A stretch of 14,418 nt of DNA from JBHHZM01 sp046758065 (GTDB lineage: Bacteria; Pseudomonadota; Alphaproteobacteria; JAAXGF01). Location of the stretch: assembly GCA_046758065.1 (NCBI GenBank), contig JBHHZM010000079.1, forward strand, positions 1 to 14,418. Direction: 5' to 3'. Below the pieces are notes generated by a model. That model saw nothing but the letters and a program-made list of their open reading frames with translations, was not told where the DNA came from and did not search any database. Below are positions 1 through 8,560 of this stretch, one piece after another (the first letter of the stretch is position 1; the number at the start of each line of letters is the position of its first letter). The position numbers and the translations under genes were made by a program.

Positions 1-235
1 TGTCGAGCATCATGACGACGAAGAGGAACAGCACCGCGACCGCGCCGACGTAGACGATCACCAGGATCATCGCCAGGAACTCGGCGCCCAGCAGGACGAA
101 CAGGCCGGCCGAGCTGAAGAACGCAAGAATGAGGAACAGCACCGAGTGCACCGGGTTGCGCGCGGCGATCACCAGCACGCCGGCGCCGATGGTGACGGCG
201 GCGAAGAAGTAAAAGGCGAGCGTGGCGACGATCAT
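1..235 (-). CDS. nuoJ: NADH-quinone oxidoreductase subunit J, N-terminal part (cut by window edge)
   Basis: Membrane subunit of complex I, related to mitochondrial ND6; it belongs to the proton-pumping arm next to NuoA, NuoH and NuoK. Only the first 78 codons are in the window; family members are about 200 residues. The visible part starts MIVATLAFYF and shows three hydrophobic stretches (about residues 3-23, 30-50 and 54-76). The last one carries the conserved VYVGAVAVLFLFVVMML segment, which contains the pi-bulge helix region of this family. The start is ATG at 233-235, with only a weak purine-rich stretch upstream. It follows the nuoI stop by 46 nt on the same strand, in the canonical place for nuoJ. 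Identity is secure from the motif and from synteny; the rest of the gene lies left of the window. Confidence 0.95.
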   Translation of the reverse strand, partial: MIVATLAFYFFAAVTIGAGVLVIAARNPVHSVLFLILAFFSSAGLFVLLGAEFLAMILVIVYVGAVAVLFLFVVMMLD

Positions 236-281
236 GGCGCCACCCGGCCCGTTGTCGTGTTCGTGCACCTCACTACGGTCT

Positions 282-770
282 TCATCGGTAGGGCGCGTCG
301 GCTTCGAGGTTTCGGGCGATTTCGGTCTCCCAGCGATCGCCGTTGTCGAGCAGCTTTTCCTTGTCGTAGAGTAGTTCCTCGTGGGTCTCGGTGGCGTACT
401 CGAAGTTCGGTCCCTCGACGATGGCGTCCACCGGGCAGGCTTCCTGACAGTAGCCGCAGTAGATGCACTTGGTCATGTCGATGTCATAGCGCGTGGCCCG
501 CCGGCTGCCGTCCTCGCGCGGCTCCGCCTCGATGGTGATGGCGAGCGCCGGACAGACCGCTTCGCAGAGCTTGCAGGCGATGCAGCGCTCCTCGCCGTTG
601 GGATAGCGTCGCAGCGCGTGCTCGCCGCGGAAGCGCGGGCTCAACGGCCCTTTCTCGTAAGGATAGTTGAGCGTGACCTTGCGGCGGAAGAAATAGCGCA
701 GCGTCACCGCCATGCCCGAAGCGAGTTCGGTGAGCAGCAGCGTCCGCGCGGCGCGATCGAGAAAAGCCAT
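282..770 (-). CDS. nuoI: NADH-quinone oxidoreductase subunit I, 2x[4Fe-4S] ferredoxin-like
   Basis: Peripheral-arm subunit that carries clusters N6a and N6b and passes electrons from NuoG to cluster N2 in NuoB. The 162-residue product has the two expected CxxCxxCxxxCP ligand sets: C63, C66, C69 plus C112, and C102, C105, C108 plus C73. An amphipathic N-terminal segment (MAFLDRAART onward) fits the usual anchor to the membrane arm. I chose ATG at 768-770 because GGAG lies six bases before it and because alphaproteobacterial NuoI proteins begin MAFLDRAAR. An in-frame GTG at 797 would add nine residues but has no better support. The gap to the nuoH stop is 36 nt. Length and all eight cysteines match a functional NuoI. 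Confidence 0.98.
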   Translation of the reverse strand: MAFLDRAARTLLLTELASGMAVTLRYFFRRKVTLNYPYEKGPLSPRFRGEHALRRYPNGEERCIACKLCEAVCPALAITIEAEPREDGSRRATRYDIDMTKCIYCGYCQEACPVDAIVEGPNFEYATETHEELLYDKEKLLDNGDRWETEIARNLEADAPYR

Positions 771-806
771 GAGCCGCTCCTTACCTCTCCCCTCCACCGG
801 GCGTGA

Positions 807-1817
807 TCATTGCGGCAGCCAGCCGAAGGCGACCAGCGCGCCGGAATAACCGACGACGGCGACCAGCGAGATCGGCAGAAACACCTTCCAGCCGAGCCGC
901 ATGAGCTGATCGTAGCGATAGCGTGGAAAGGTCGCGCGCACCCAGAGGAAAACGAACAGCAGCGCGAAGACCTTGAGCGAAAACCAGATCGGCCCCGGTA
1001 TCCAGTTGAGCGGCGCGACATCCAGCGGCGGCAGCCAGCCGCCGAGGAACAGGATCGTCGTCATGCCACACATCAGGATCATGTTGGCGTACTCGCCGAG
1101 GAAGAACAGCGCGAAGGTCATCGCCGAATACTCGACGTTGTAGCCGGCGACCAACTCGGCCTCGGCCTCCGGCAGGTCGAACGGCGCACGGTTGGTCTCG
1201 GCCAGCGTCGATACGAAAAAGACGATGAACATCGGAAACAGCGGAATGAAGAACCACAGATCGCGCTGCGCCAGCACAATGTCGCTGAGCCTGAGCGATC
1301 CGACGCAGACCAGCACCGTGACGATCACGAAACCCATCGAGATCTCGTACGACACCATCTGCGCCGCCGAACGCAATGCGCCGAGGAAGGCGTAGCGCGA
1401 ATTGCTCGCCCAGCCCGCCATGATGATGCCGTAGACGCCGAGCGACGAGATGGCGAAGAGATAAAGGATGCCGACGTTGATGTCGGCGAGCACGAGACCG
1501 TCGCCGAACGGAATCACCGCCCAGGCGACGAGGCTGAGAACGAAGGTGAGGACCGGCGCCAAGAGGAACACCACCTTGTTGGCGCCCGTCGGGATGATGG
1601 TTTCCTTGGTCAGCAGCTTGAGTGCATCGGCGATCGGTTGCAACAGCCCGAACGGGCCGACGACGTTGGGGCCCTTGCGAATCTGCATGGCGCCGATCAC
1701 CTTGCGCTCGGCGTAGGTGAGATAGGCGACGCTGAGCAAAAGGGGCACGAGGATCGCCAGGATGCCGGCGACGATCAGCACCGTGGGCCAGACGTAAACT
1801 TGCCAGAAGTCAGCCAT
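807..1817 (-). CDS. nuoH: NADH-quinone oxidoreductase subunit H
   Basis: Membrane subunit of complex I (ND1 homologue) that forms much of the quinone tunnel and joins the peripheral arm to the membrane arm. The 336-residue product is strongly hydrophobic, with about eight membrane helices. It carries both family signatures: AERKVIGAMQIRKGPN (about residues 36-51) and AETNRAPFDLPEAEAELVAG (about 206-225), whose acidic residues line the quinone cavity and the E-channel. The start is ATG at 1815-1817. It lies inside the end of nuoG: the eight bases ATGGCTGA hold both the nuoH start and the nuoG stop, which implies coupled translation. Length is normal for the family and the frame is intact. Confidence 0.98.
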   Translation of the reverse strand: MADFWQVYVWPTVLIVAGILAILVPLLLSVAYLTYAERKVIGAMQIRKGPNVVGPFGLLQPIADALKLLTKETIIPTGANKVVFLLAPVLTFVLSLVAWAVIPFGDGLVLADINVGILYLFAISSLGVYGIIMAGWASNSRYAFLGALRSAAQMVSYEISMGFVIVTVLVCVGSLRLSDIVLAQRDLWFFIPLFPMFIVFFVSTLAETNRAPFDLPEAEAELVAGYNVEYSAMTFALFFLGEYANMILMCGMTTILFLGGWLPPLDVAPLNWIPGPIWFSLKVFALLFVFLWVRATFPRYRYDQLMRLGWKVFLPISLVAVVGYSGALVAFGWLPQ

Positions 1818-3873
1818 CGGTGCCGGTCGCCTCCCCGCGCGGACTGACGAACGCGGCTGTGCACTCGGCCATCGTCGGCGAGGCGCGGCTGATCGGATCG
1901 GTCATGTAGAAGTTGGCGACCGGGCTCGTGAACGGCGCCGGGTCCATGTCGCCGGGCGCGCCGAACGTTCCCCACTCGGCCGGCGACAGCGTGTCGATCT
2001 CGCGCAGGCGGGGCGCAATCTCGGCCATGCGTTCGCGAAGCGCGTCGATCGAATCGTAAGGCAGCGCCCTGTCCAGAGCGCCCGATAGCGCCCGCAAAAT
2101 CTTCCAGTCCTCGCGCGCCTCGCCGGGCGGAAAGACGGCGCGCCGGGTCTGCTGCGTCCGGCCCTCGGTGTTGACATAGGTCGCGTTTTTCTCGGTATAG
2201 GCCGCGCCGGGCAGAATCACGTCGGCGCGCTGCGCCCCGGCGTCGCCGTGGTGGCCCTGGTAAATCACGAAGGCGTTGCCGAGACGGCGGGTGTCGATCT
2301 CGTCGGCGCCGAGCAGATAAACCACGTCGATCTCGCCCGCCTGCGCGCCCGCGACGATGCCGGCGACATCCCTGCCCCCGGTTTCCGGCACCAGCCCGAG
2401 GTCGAGCCCGGCGACGCGCGCGGCCGCAGTGTGCAGCACGTTGAAGCCGTTCCAGCCGTCGCCCAGCATGCCGCAGTCCTCGGCGATGCGCCGGGCGGCG
2501 GCAAGCACCGCCGCGCCGTCGGGCCGCGCGAGCGCGCCCATGCCGACGATGATTATCGCCCGTTCAGCCGCTTTGAGCGTCCGGGCAAAGGAATGATCGC
2601 CCGCCGCGATTTCGGCGAGGGTTTCGGGCCCGGCGCCGAGATGCTCGTATTTGTAGGTGAGATCGGCCGCGGGCCCGACGACCCCGATCCTGAAGCCGCC
2701 CGCAACATAGCGCTTGCGCAGCCGCGCGTTGATGATCGGCGCCTCGCGGCGCGGATTGCTGCCAACGATCAGGCAGGCGTCGGCCCGCTCGATGCCGGCG
2801 ATCGTGGTGTTGAACAGATAGCCGGCGCGGCAGTCCGCGTCGAGCTTCGCCCCGTCCTGCCGGCAGTCGAGGTGCGGCGAACCGAGCGCCGACATCAGGT
2901 CCTTCAGTGCGCACATCGCCTCGGCGTCGGCCAGGTCGCCGGCGATGGCGGCTATATGCTCGCCCGCGGCGGCTTCGAGACGCTTGGCGACTACGGTGAA
3001 TGCTTCGTCCCAGCCCACCGGCTCGAGCCGGCCCTCGCGCCGCAGCATCGGCGTATCGAGACGCTGCACGCGAAGACCGTCACAGGCGAACCGGGTCTTG
3101 TCGGAAATCCATTCCTCGTTGACCTCGTCGTTGAGGCGCGGCAGCACGCGCAGCACCATGGGGCCGCGCGCATCGACCCGGACGTTGCTGCCGACGGCGT
3201 CGAGAACGTCGATCGATTCGGTGCGCGTGAGTTCCCAGGGACGGGCGTGAAAGGCGTAAGGCTTCGACGTCAGCGCGCCGACCGGACAGAGGTCGATGAT
3301 GTTGCCCGACAGCTCCGAGCTCAGTCCCTTTTCGATATAGGTGTCGATTTCCATGCGTTCGCCGCGATGAACCGCACCAAGCTCGTGGACGCCGGCGACG
3401 TCGTCCATGAAGCGGATGCAACGCGTGCAGTGGATGCAGCGCGTCATCAGGGTCTTGACCAGCGGTCCGAAGTCCTTTTCCCTGACCGCGCGCTTGTTGT
3501 CGGCGAAGCGGTTGAGACCCCGGCCATAGGCCATCGCCTGATCCTGCAGGTCGCACTCGCCGCCCTGATCGCAGATCGGGCAGTCGAGCGGATGATTGAT
3601 GAGCAGGAACTCCATCACGCCCTCGCGCGCCTTCCTGACCTGCGGGGTATCGGTGCGGATCACCATGCCCTCGCCCACCGGCATGGCGCAGGACGCGATC
3701 GGCTTGGGCGAGCGCTCCATCTCGACCAGACACATGCGGCAGTTGCCGGCGATCGCCAGGCGCTCGTGATAACAGAAACGGGGGATCTCGACGCCGGCGA
3801 GTTCGCAGGCCTGGAGCACCGTGAGGCCGGACTCGACTTCGATCTCGCGTCCGTCGATCGTCAGCTTCGGCAT
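1810..3873 (-). CDS. nuoG: NADH-quinone oxidoreductase subunit G
   Basis: Large peripheral-arm subunit (75-kDa homologue) that moves electrons through clusters N1b, N4 and N5. In the 687-residue product the N-terminal ferredoxin domain has C34, C45, C48 and C62 for the [2Fe-2S] cluster N1b. Next comes the His-Cys3 set H94, C98, C101, C107 for N5, then C146, C149, C152 and C196 for N4. From about residue 215 the chain is a molybdopterin-oxidoreductase-like domain that in this family no longer binds the cofactor. The extra N7 ligand set and the long C-terminus of the E. coli protein (about 908 residues) are absent, as is normal in alphaproteobacteria. ATG at 3871-3873 follows the nuoF stop by nine bases, with GGGAAG upstream as a modest ribosome site. 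The 3' end overlaps nuoH by 8 nt. Confidence 0.98.
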   Translation of the reverse strand: MPKLTIDGREIEVESGLTVLQACELAGVEIPRFCYHERLAIAGNCRMCLVEMERSPKPIASCAMPVGEGMVIRTDTPQVRKAREGVMEFLLINHPLDCPICDQGGECDLQDQAMAYGRGLNRFADNKRAVREKDFGPLVKTLMTRCIHCTRCIRFMDDVAGVHELGAVHRGERMEIDTYIEKGLSSELSGNIIDLCPVGALTSKPYAFHARPWELTRTESIDVLDAVGSNVRVDARGPMVLRVLPRLNDEVNEEWISDKTRFACDGLRVQRLDTPMLRREGRLEPVGWDEAFTVVAKRLEAAAGEHIAAIAGDLADAEAMCALKDLMSALGSPHLDCRQDGAKLDADCRAGYLFNTTIAGIERADACLIVGSNPRREAPIINARLRKRYVAGGFRIGVVGPAADLTYKYEHLGAGPETLAEIAAGDHSFARTLKAAERAIIIVGMGALARPDGAAVLAAARRIAEDCGMLGDGWNGFNVLHTAAARVAGLDLGLVPETGGRDVAGIVAGAQAGEIDVVYLLGADEIDTRRLGNAFVIYQGHHGDAGAQRADVILPGAAYTEKNATYVNTEGRTQQTRRAVFPPGEAREDWKILRALSGALDRALPYDSIDALRERMAEIAPRLREIDTLSPAEWGTFGAPGDMDPAPFTSPVANFYMTDPISRASPTMAECTAAFVSPRGEATGTDG

Positions 3874-3882
3874 GGCGCTTCC

Positions 3883-5166
3883 CTACGCCGCTTCCGAGGC
3901 GCCGGCGCGCTCGGCGATGCGGCGCTCGAGCTCGGGGCGGAAATGACGGATGAGGCCCTGGATCGGCCAGGCGGCGGCGTCGCCCAGCGCACAGATCGTA
4001 TGTCCCTCGACCTGAGTGCTGACGTCGAGCAACACGTCGATATCTTCCTTGTCGGCGTCGCCGCGCACCAGACGCTCCATCATGCGCCACATCCAGCCGG
4101 TTCCTTCCCGGCACGGCGTGCACTGGCCGCAGCTTTCATGCATGTAAAAGTGCGAAAGTCGGGCGATCGCCGCGACGATATCGGTCGATTTGTCCATGAC
4201 GATTACCGCCGCCGTTCCCAGGCCCGACTTCACCGCGATCAACGAATCGAAGTCCATGAGCTGGGTGTCGCAAATCGCCTTCGGGATCAGCGGCACCGAC
4301 GAGCCGCCGGGGATCACCGCCAGGAGGTTATCCCAGCCGCCGCGCACGCCGCCCGCGTGCTTCTCGATGAGCTCCTTCAGCGGGATGCCCATTTCCTCTT
4401 CGACGTTGCACGGGGCGTTGACGTGACCGGAGATGCAGAACAGCTTGGTGCCGGTGTTCTTGGGACGTCCGAGACCGCCGAACCATACCGCGCCGCGGCG
4501 CAGTATCGTCGGCGCGACCGCGATCGTCTCCACGTTGTTGACCGTCGTTGGACAACCCCAGACCCCGGCGGCGGCCGGAAACGGCGGCTTGAGGCGCGGC
4601 TGACCTTTCTTGCCTTCGAGGCTTTCGATCAGCGCCGTTTCCTCGCCGCAGATATAAGCGCCGGCGCCGCGATGAAGATAGACGTCGAAATCGTAGCCCG
4701 AGCCGCAGGCGTCGCGACCGATCAGCCCGGCCTCATAAGCCTCGTCGATCGCCGCCTGCAGCCGCCGCGCCTCGGCGACGAACTCGCCGCGGATATAGAT
4801 GTACGCGGCGCAGGCACCCATGGCGAAGCCGGCGAGCAACGCGCCCTCGACCAGCTTCTGCGGGTCGTTGCGCATGATCTCGCGGTCTTTGCAGGTGCCG
4901 GGTTCGCTCTCGTCGGCGTTGATCACGAGATACGCCGGTCGGCCGTCGGATTCCTTCGGCATGAACGACCATTTGAGCCCGGTCGGAAACCCCGCGCCGC
5001 CGCGCCCGCGCAGCGCCGAGTTCTTGATTTCGTTGACGATCCAGTCGCGACCCTTGGCCATGATGTCCTTGGCGCCGTCCCAGTCGCCGCGCCGCCGCGC
5101 CGCCGCAAGGCGCCAGTCGTCCTGGCCGTAGAGGTTGGTGAAGATGCGATCGTCGTCTCGCAGCAT
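3883..5166 (-). CDS. nuoF: NADH-quinone oxidoreductase subunit F (NADH- and FMN-binding)
   Basis: The 51-kDa-type subunit where NADH is oxidised by FMN and electrons enter cluster N3. The 427-residue product has the glycine-rich FMN site GRGGAGFPTG (54-63), the NADESEPGT segment (83-91), GEETALIESLEG (174-185) and the N3 ligands C346, C349, C352 (ESCGQCTPCREG) with C392. I chose ATG at 5164-5166: GGAGG lies seven bases before it, and relatives begin ML-DKDRIFTNLYG. A GTG directly upstream (5167-5169) is in frame but stands too close to the ribosome site. The nuoE stop and this start share one base (TGATG), so the two genes are probably translationally coupled. All catalytic motifs are intact. 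Confidence 0.98.
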   Translation of the reverse strand: MLRDDDRIFTNLYGQDDWRLAAARRRGDWDGAKDIMAKGRDWIVNEIKNSALRGRGGAGFPTGLKWSFMPKESDGRPAYLVINADESEPGTCKDREIMRNDPQKLVEGALLAGFAMGACAAYIYIRGEFVAEARRLQAAIDEAYEAGLIGRDACGSGYDFDVYLHRGAGAYICGEETALIESLEGKKGQPRLKPPFPAAAGVWGCPTTVNNVETIAVAPTILRRGAVWFGGLGRPKNTGTKLFCISGHVNAPCNVEEEMGIPLKELIEKHAGGVRGGWDNLLAVIPGGSSVPLIPKAICDTQLMDFDSLIAVKSGLGTAAVIVMDKSTDIVAAIARLSHFYMHESCGQCTPCREGTGWMWRMMERLVRGDADKEDIDVLLDVSTQVEGHTICALGDAAAWPIQGLIRHFRPELERRIAERAGASEAA

Positions 5167-5786
5167 CACGGTCCCTCCTCGCGTCCAACGTCGTCGAGCG
5201 TCTTGAGCGTCGTCGGCCCGCTAACCGGTTCCGAATTCCTGCGGCCGATCTGCGAGCCGGTCGCAGGCGTTTCGCCGCGTTTCAACGCCTCAAGCAGACG
5301 CCGGGTGCTGTCAGCATCGAGATCTTCGTAGTAATCGTCATTGATTTGAATCATCGGCGCATTGCAGCACGCGCCGAGGCATTCGACCTCGACCAGCGTA
5401 AACAGGCCGTCCTCGCTGGTCCCGCCGACCTCGACGCCGGCAACCTCGCGGCAGGCGGCGAGGATTTCGTCCGAACCACGCAGCCAGCACGGGGTCGTCC
5501 GGCAGACCTGAACCAGGTACTTGCCCACCGGCTTCAGGTTGAACATGGTGTAGAAGGTCGCGACCTCGTAGACCCGAATACGCGGCATCGCCAGCAGATC
5601 GGCCACGTGATCGAGCGCCGCGCGCGGCAGCCAGCCGGCGTTCTGGCGCTGGGCGAGATCGAGCAGCGGCAGGACCGCGCTCGCCTGGCGTCCTTCGGGA
5701 TATTTGGCGACGATCGCCTTGGCCTTTGCGGCGTTCTCGGCCGTGAAGGCGAAATCGCGGCCGGCGGCGCCGTTTGCACCGCTCAC
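5166..5786 (-). CDS. nuoE: NADH-quinone oxidoreductase subunit E ([2Fe-2S])
   Basis: The 24-kDa-type subunit with a thioredoxin-like fold that holds cluster N1a near the FMN of NuoF. Ligands are visible as C95, C100, C136 and C140 (VCRTTPC and ECLGACCNAP). The helical N-terminal domain includes YEVATFYTMF (73-82). The product has 206 residues, about 40 more than the E. coli protein. The excess is a polar C-terminal tail containing GSQIGRRNSEP, a type of extension I know from other alphaproteobacterial NuoE proteins. The start is GTG at 5784-5786; it overlaps the nuoD stop as GTGA, with GGAG eight bases upstream. The one-base overlap with nuoF fits the tight nuoEFG module that makes up the NADH dehydrogenase tip. 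Confidence 0.97.
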   Translation of the reverse strand: MSGANGAAGRDFAFTAENAAKAKAIVAKYPEGRQASAVLPLLDLAQRQNAGWLPRAALDHVADLLAMPRIRVYEVATFYTMFNLKPVGKYLVQVCRTTPCWLRGSDEILAACREVAGVEVGGTSEDGLFTLVEVECLGACCNAPMIQINDDYYEDLDADSTRRLLEALKRGETPATGSQIGRRNSEPVSGPTTLKTLDDVGREEGP

Positions 5787-6961
5787 CGGTCGATCTCCCC
5801 GAAAACGATATCCTGGGTGCCGATGATCGTCACCACGTCGGCCAGCATGTGACCCCGCGACATGAAATCGAGCCCTTGCAAATGCGCGAAACCGGGCGCG
5901 CGAATCTTGCAGCGGTACGGCCGGTTGGTGCCGTCGGCGACGAGATAAACGCCGAACTCGCCCTTGGGCGCCTCGACTGCGGTGTAGGTCTCGCCTTCCG
6001 GCACGCGGTAGCCCTCGGTGTAGAGCTTGAAATGGTGGATCAGCGCCTCCATCGAGCGCTTCATTTCGGCGCGTGGCGGCGGCGCGATCTTACGGTCGTG
6101 GGTGATGACCGGACCGCCGGGCATATCGTCGAGGCACTGCGCGATGATCCGCAGGGACTGGCGCATCTCCTCGATCCGCTGAAGGTACCTGGAATAGCAG
6201 TCGCCCTGCTTGCCCACGGGAATATCGAAGTCCAGTCGATCGTAAACATCGTAGGGCTGCGCCTTGCGCAGGTCCCAGGCGATGCCCGAGCCGCGCAGCA
6301 TGGGGCCGCTGAAGCCCCAGTCCATGGCCTGCTCGGGTGTGACGACGCCGATGTCGACGGTGCGCTGCTTCCAGATGCGGTTCTCGGTCAGTACGGTTTC
6401 GATCTCGTCGAGGCGCTCGGCGAAGGTCGGGAGAAAGGCGCGAATGCGTTCGTCCAAACCGGCGGGGATGTCCTGGTGAACGCCGCCCGGGCGAATGTAA
6501 GCGGCGTGCATGCGCGCGCCCGACGCCGCCTCGTAAAACTCCATCAGTGTTTCGCGGTCCTCGAACATCCACAGGAACGGCGTCATCGCCCCGACGTCGA
6601 GGGCGTGGGTCGACAGCCACAGCAGATGATTGAGCAATCGCGTGATCTCGGCGAACATGACGCGGATGTACTGCGCCCGCAACGGCACCTCGCAGCCCAG
6701 GAGCTTTTCGACCGCAAGACTGTAGCAGTGCTCCTGCGCCATCATGGAAACGTAATCGAGGCGGTCGAAGTACGGCAGCGCTTGCAGGTAGGTCTTGTGC
6801 TCGATCAGCTTCTCGGTACCGCGGTGCAGAAGCCCGATATGCGGGTCGGCCCGTTCGATCACCTCTCCGTCCATCTCGAGTACGAGACGCAATACCCCGT
6901 GCGCGGCCGGGTGCTGCGGCCCGAAGTTGAGGGTGAGGTTCCTGATCTGCACCTCAGCCAT
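5783..6961 (-). CDS. nuoD: NADH-quinone oxidoreductase subunit D
   Basis: The 49-kDa-type subunit, derived from the large subunit of [NiFe] hydrogenases. With NuoB it forms the quinone reduction site beside cluster N2. The 392-residue product begins MAEVQIRNLTLNFGPQHPAA. H21 and Y70 are spaced 49 residues apart, like the quinone-coordinating His38 and Tyr87 of the Thermus subunit. Other family features include LHRGTEKLIE (45-54), RPGGVHQDIP and a C-terminal DIVFGEIDR. NuoD is a separate gene here, not fused to NuoC as in E. coli. ATG at 6959-6961 lies inside the nuoC end: the eight bases ATGGCTGA hold the nuoD start and the nuoC stop, the same arrangement as at nuoG/nuoH. The frame is intact. 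Confidence 0.98.
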   Translation of the reverse strand: MAEVQIRNLTLNFGPQHPAAHGVLRLVLEMDGEVIERADPHIGLLHRGTEKLIEHKTYLQALPYFDRLDYVSMMAQEHCYSLAVEKLLGCEVPLRAQYIRVMFAEITRLLNHLLWLSTHALDVGAMTPFLWMFEDRETLMEFYEAASGARMHAAYIRPGGVHQDIPAGLDERIRAFLPTFAERLDEIETVLTENRIWKQRTVDIGVVTPEQAMDWGFSGPMLRGSGIAWDLRKAQPYDVYDRLDFDIPVGKQGDCYSRYLQRIEEMRQSLRIIAQCLDDMPGGPVITHDRKIAPPPRAEMKRSMEALIHHFKLYTEGYRVPEGETYTAVEAPKGEFGVYLVADGTNRPYRCKIRAPGFAHLQGLDFMSRGHMLADVVTIIGTQDIVFGEIDR

Positions 6962-7565
6962 CGCCGGGCTCCGCCTTCTCGTCGCCGGGCAGAACGTAGT
7001 GCGCGCCTTCCCACGGACTGAGAAAATCGAAACTGCGGAATTCCTGGGTCAGCTTGACCGGCTCGTAGACCACCCGCTTCTGCTCGTCGTCGTAGCGCAT
7101 CTCGACGAAGCCGGTGAGCGGGAAGTCCTTGCGCAACGGATGGCCCTCGAAGCCGTAGTCGGTAAGAATGCGGCGCAGATCGGGATGGCCGGAAAAATAG
7201 ATGCCGAAGAGATCCCACGCCTCGCGCTCCCACCAGCCGGCCGAGTTGAACACCCCGGTAACCGAAGGAACCGGCGCTTCCTCGTCGGTCGTGAGTTTGA
7301 CGCGAACGCGCTGGTTATGCTGTACGCTCAAGAGGTTGTAGACGACCTCGAAGCGCTCTTCCCGTTCGGGGTAATCGACGCCGCAGACGTCCATCAGGCA
7401 TTTGAACTGGCAACCCGCGTCGTCTCGCAGGAAGCAGAGCACCCGGACGATCGCACTGCGCTGCACGCGGACGGCGAGCTCTCCGTGCGCGATCTCGGTA
7501 TCGACGACATCCTCCGGCAGCGCCGCAGCAATGTGATCGCCTAGTTCCCTGAGCGCTTCCGACAC
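6954..7565 (-). CDS. nuoC: NADH-quinone oxidoreductase subunit C
   Basis: The 30-kDa-type peripheral-arm subunit that packs against NuoD and has no redox cofactor. The 203-residue product contains the family signature around residues 112-134 (WEREAWDLFGIYFSGHPDLR and following), then TDYGFEGHPLRKDFPLTGF. Its C-terminus (EFRSFDFLSPWEG) is typical of alphaproteobacterial and mitochondrial forms. The start is GTG at 7563-7565, 25 nt after the nuoB stop. I see no strong ribosome site before it, so the exact start is less certain than the gene itself. The gene overlaps nuoD by 8 nt. Confidence 0.97.
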   Translation of the reverse strand: MSEALRELGDHIAAALPEDVVDTEIAHGELAVRVQRSAIVRVLCFLRDDAGCQFKCLMDVCGVDYPEREERFEVVYNLLSVQHNQRVRVKLTTDEEAPVPSVTGVFNSAGWWEREAWDLFGIYFSGHPDLRRILTDYGFEGHPLRKDFPLTGFVEMRYDDEQKRVVYEPVKLTQEFRSFDFLSPWEGAHYVLPGDEKAEPGDG

Positions 7566-7590
7566 GGTGTTACCGGTTCAACTCGAACGA

Positions 7591-8145
7591 TCAGCGGGTG
7601 ATGGTGCCGGTGCGCCGGATCTTCTTCTGCAGTTGCAGAATGCCGTAGAGCAGCGCTTCGGCGGTTGGTGGGCAACCGGGAACGTAGATGTCGACCGGTA
7701 CGATACGGTCGCAGCCGCGGACCACGGAGTACGAGTAATGATAATAGCCGCCGCCGTTGGCGCAGCTTCCCATGGAGATCACCCAGCGTGGCTCGGGCAT
7801 CTGGTCGTAGACCTTGCGAAGCGCCGGCGCCATCTTATTGCAGAGCGTGCCGGCGACGATCATCACGTCGGACTGGCGCGGACTGGGCCGGAATATGATG
7901 CCGAAGCGGTCGAGGTCGTAGCGGCTGGCCGCCGTATGCATCATCTCGACCGCGCAACAGGCGAGGCCGAAGGTCATCGGCCAGAGCGAACCGGTGCGCG
8001 CCCAATTCACGAGCTTGTCGAGCTGAGCGACGATGAACCCCTTTTCGGCGATCGTGTCGCTCACGGAACGCAGCAGCGCATCCTGATCGGGACCCGGCGC
8101 GAGTGGCGCCGTCGAGCCGGCAACCATCGCGTCCTTCACTCCCAT
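7591..8145 (-). CDS. nuoB: NADH-quinone oxidoreductase subunit B (cluster N2)
   Basis: The PSST-type subunit that carries N2, the last iron-sulfur cluster, which reduces the quinone. With the chosen start the product has 184 residues. The ligands are the tandem pair C63-C64 (GLACCAVEMM), C128 (GSCAN) and C158 (VPGCPPTAEAL). A variable N-terminal segment leads into FIVAQLDKLVNWARTGSLWP, which is strongly conserved in this group. I chose ATG at 8143-8145 because the protein then begins MGV, as I recall for related Rhodospirillales NuoB, with AAGG about nine bases upstream. This gives a 10-nt overlap with nuoA. An ATG at 8125-8127, with AAGGA four bases upstream, is a real alternative (178 residues). 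The frame stays open further upstream to 8364, but that part only shadows nuoA. Confidence 0.96.
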   Translation of the reverse strand: MGVKDAMVAGSTAPLAPGPDQDALLRSVSDTIAEKGFIVAQLDKLVNWARTGSLWPMTFGLACCAVEMMHTAASRYDLDRFGIIFRPSPRQSDVMIVAGTLCNKMAPALRKVYDQMPEPRWVISMGSCANGGGYYHYSYSVVRGCDRIVPVDIYVPGCPPTAEALLYGILQLQKKIRRTGTITR

Positions 8146-8501
8146 TCGAGCGCGCCTTTCTTCCACTCGTAGATGAAGCCGATGGTGAGCACGGCGAGAA
8201 AAATCATCATCGACCAGAAACCGAATATCCCGATATCCCCGAGCACCGTCGCCCAGGGAAAGAGAAAGGCGACTTCGAGATCGAAAATGATGAACAGCAA
8301 CGTCACCAGATAAAAGCGCACATCGAAACGCCCGCGCGTATCGGAGAAGGCGTCGAAGCCGCATTCGTAGGGGGAAAGCTTCTCGTTGTCGGGGCGCTGC
8401 GACGCGATGACGTAAGAAGCGCCGACAATGGCAACGGCAATGGCCACGGCGATGGCGAAAAACAGGAGAATCGGCAGGTACTCAACCAGCATCGATTCCA
8501 T
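8136..8501 (-). CDS. nuoA: NADH-quinone oxidoreductase subunit A
   Basis: Membrane subunit (ND3 homologue) at the junction of the two arms of complex I, and the first gene of the operon. The 121-residue product has three hydrophobic helices (about 9-31, 62-82 and 90-110). The conserved loop SPYECGFDAF (43-52) includes C47, which corresponds to the cysteine that reports the active/deactive transition in mitochondria. RFYLVTLLFIIFDLEVAFLF (62-81) is the family hallmark. The start is ATG at 8499-8501, with GAGGG a few bases upstream; a second Met three codons in is possible. A 150-nt leader separates it from tRNA-Asp and holds a candidate promoter. No gene lies between nuoA and the tRNA. Confidence 0.98.
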   Translation of the reverse strand: MESMLVEYLPILLFFAIAVAIAVAIVGASYVIASQRPDNEKLSPYECGFDAFSDTRGRFDVRFYLVTLLFIIFDLEVAFLFPWATVLGDIGIFGFWSMMIFLAVLTIGFIYEWKKGALEWE

Positions 8502-8560
8502 GACACCCTCGCACCGTCAGACCACTCGTCAACGCGTTACCGGGACCGACGATCACAATA

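Noticed and set aside
810..1847. A 345-codon open frame on the plus strand opposite nuoH
   Set aside because: Its product is extremely rich in Gln, Arg, Asp, Glu and His, the usual result of reading a membrane-protein gene on the wrong strand.
2248..5331. A 1027-codon open frame on the plus strand
   Set aside because: It lies wholly antisense to nuoG, nuoF and part of nuoE, whose cofactor motifs are intact. Its translation is rich in Arg, Ala, Asp and Val with no recognisable domain. Long antisense frames are expected in GC-rich genes with biased codons.
5774..7021. A 415-codon open frame on the plus strand
   Set aside because: It mirrors nuoD almost exactly, has no recognisable domain and no promoter or ribosome site I can support.
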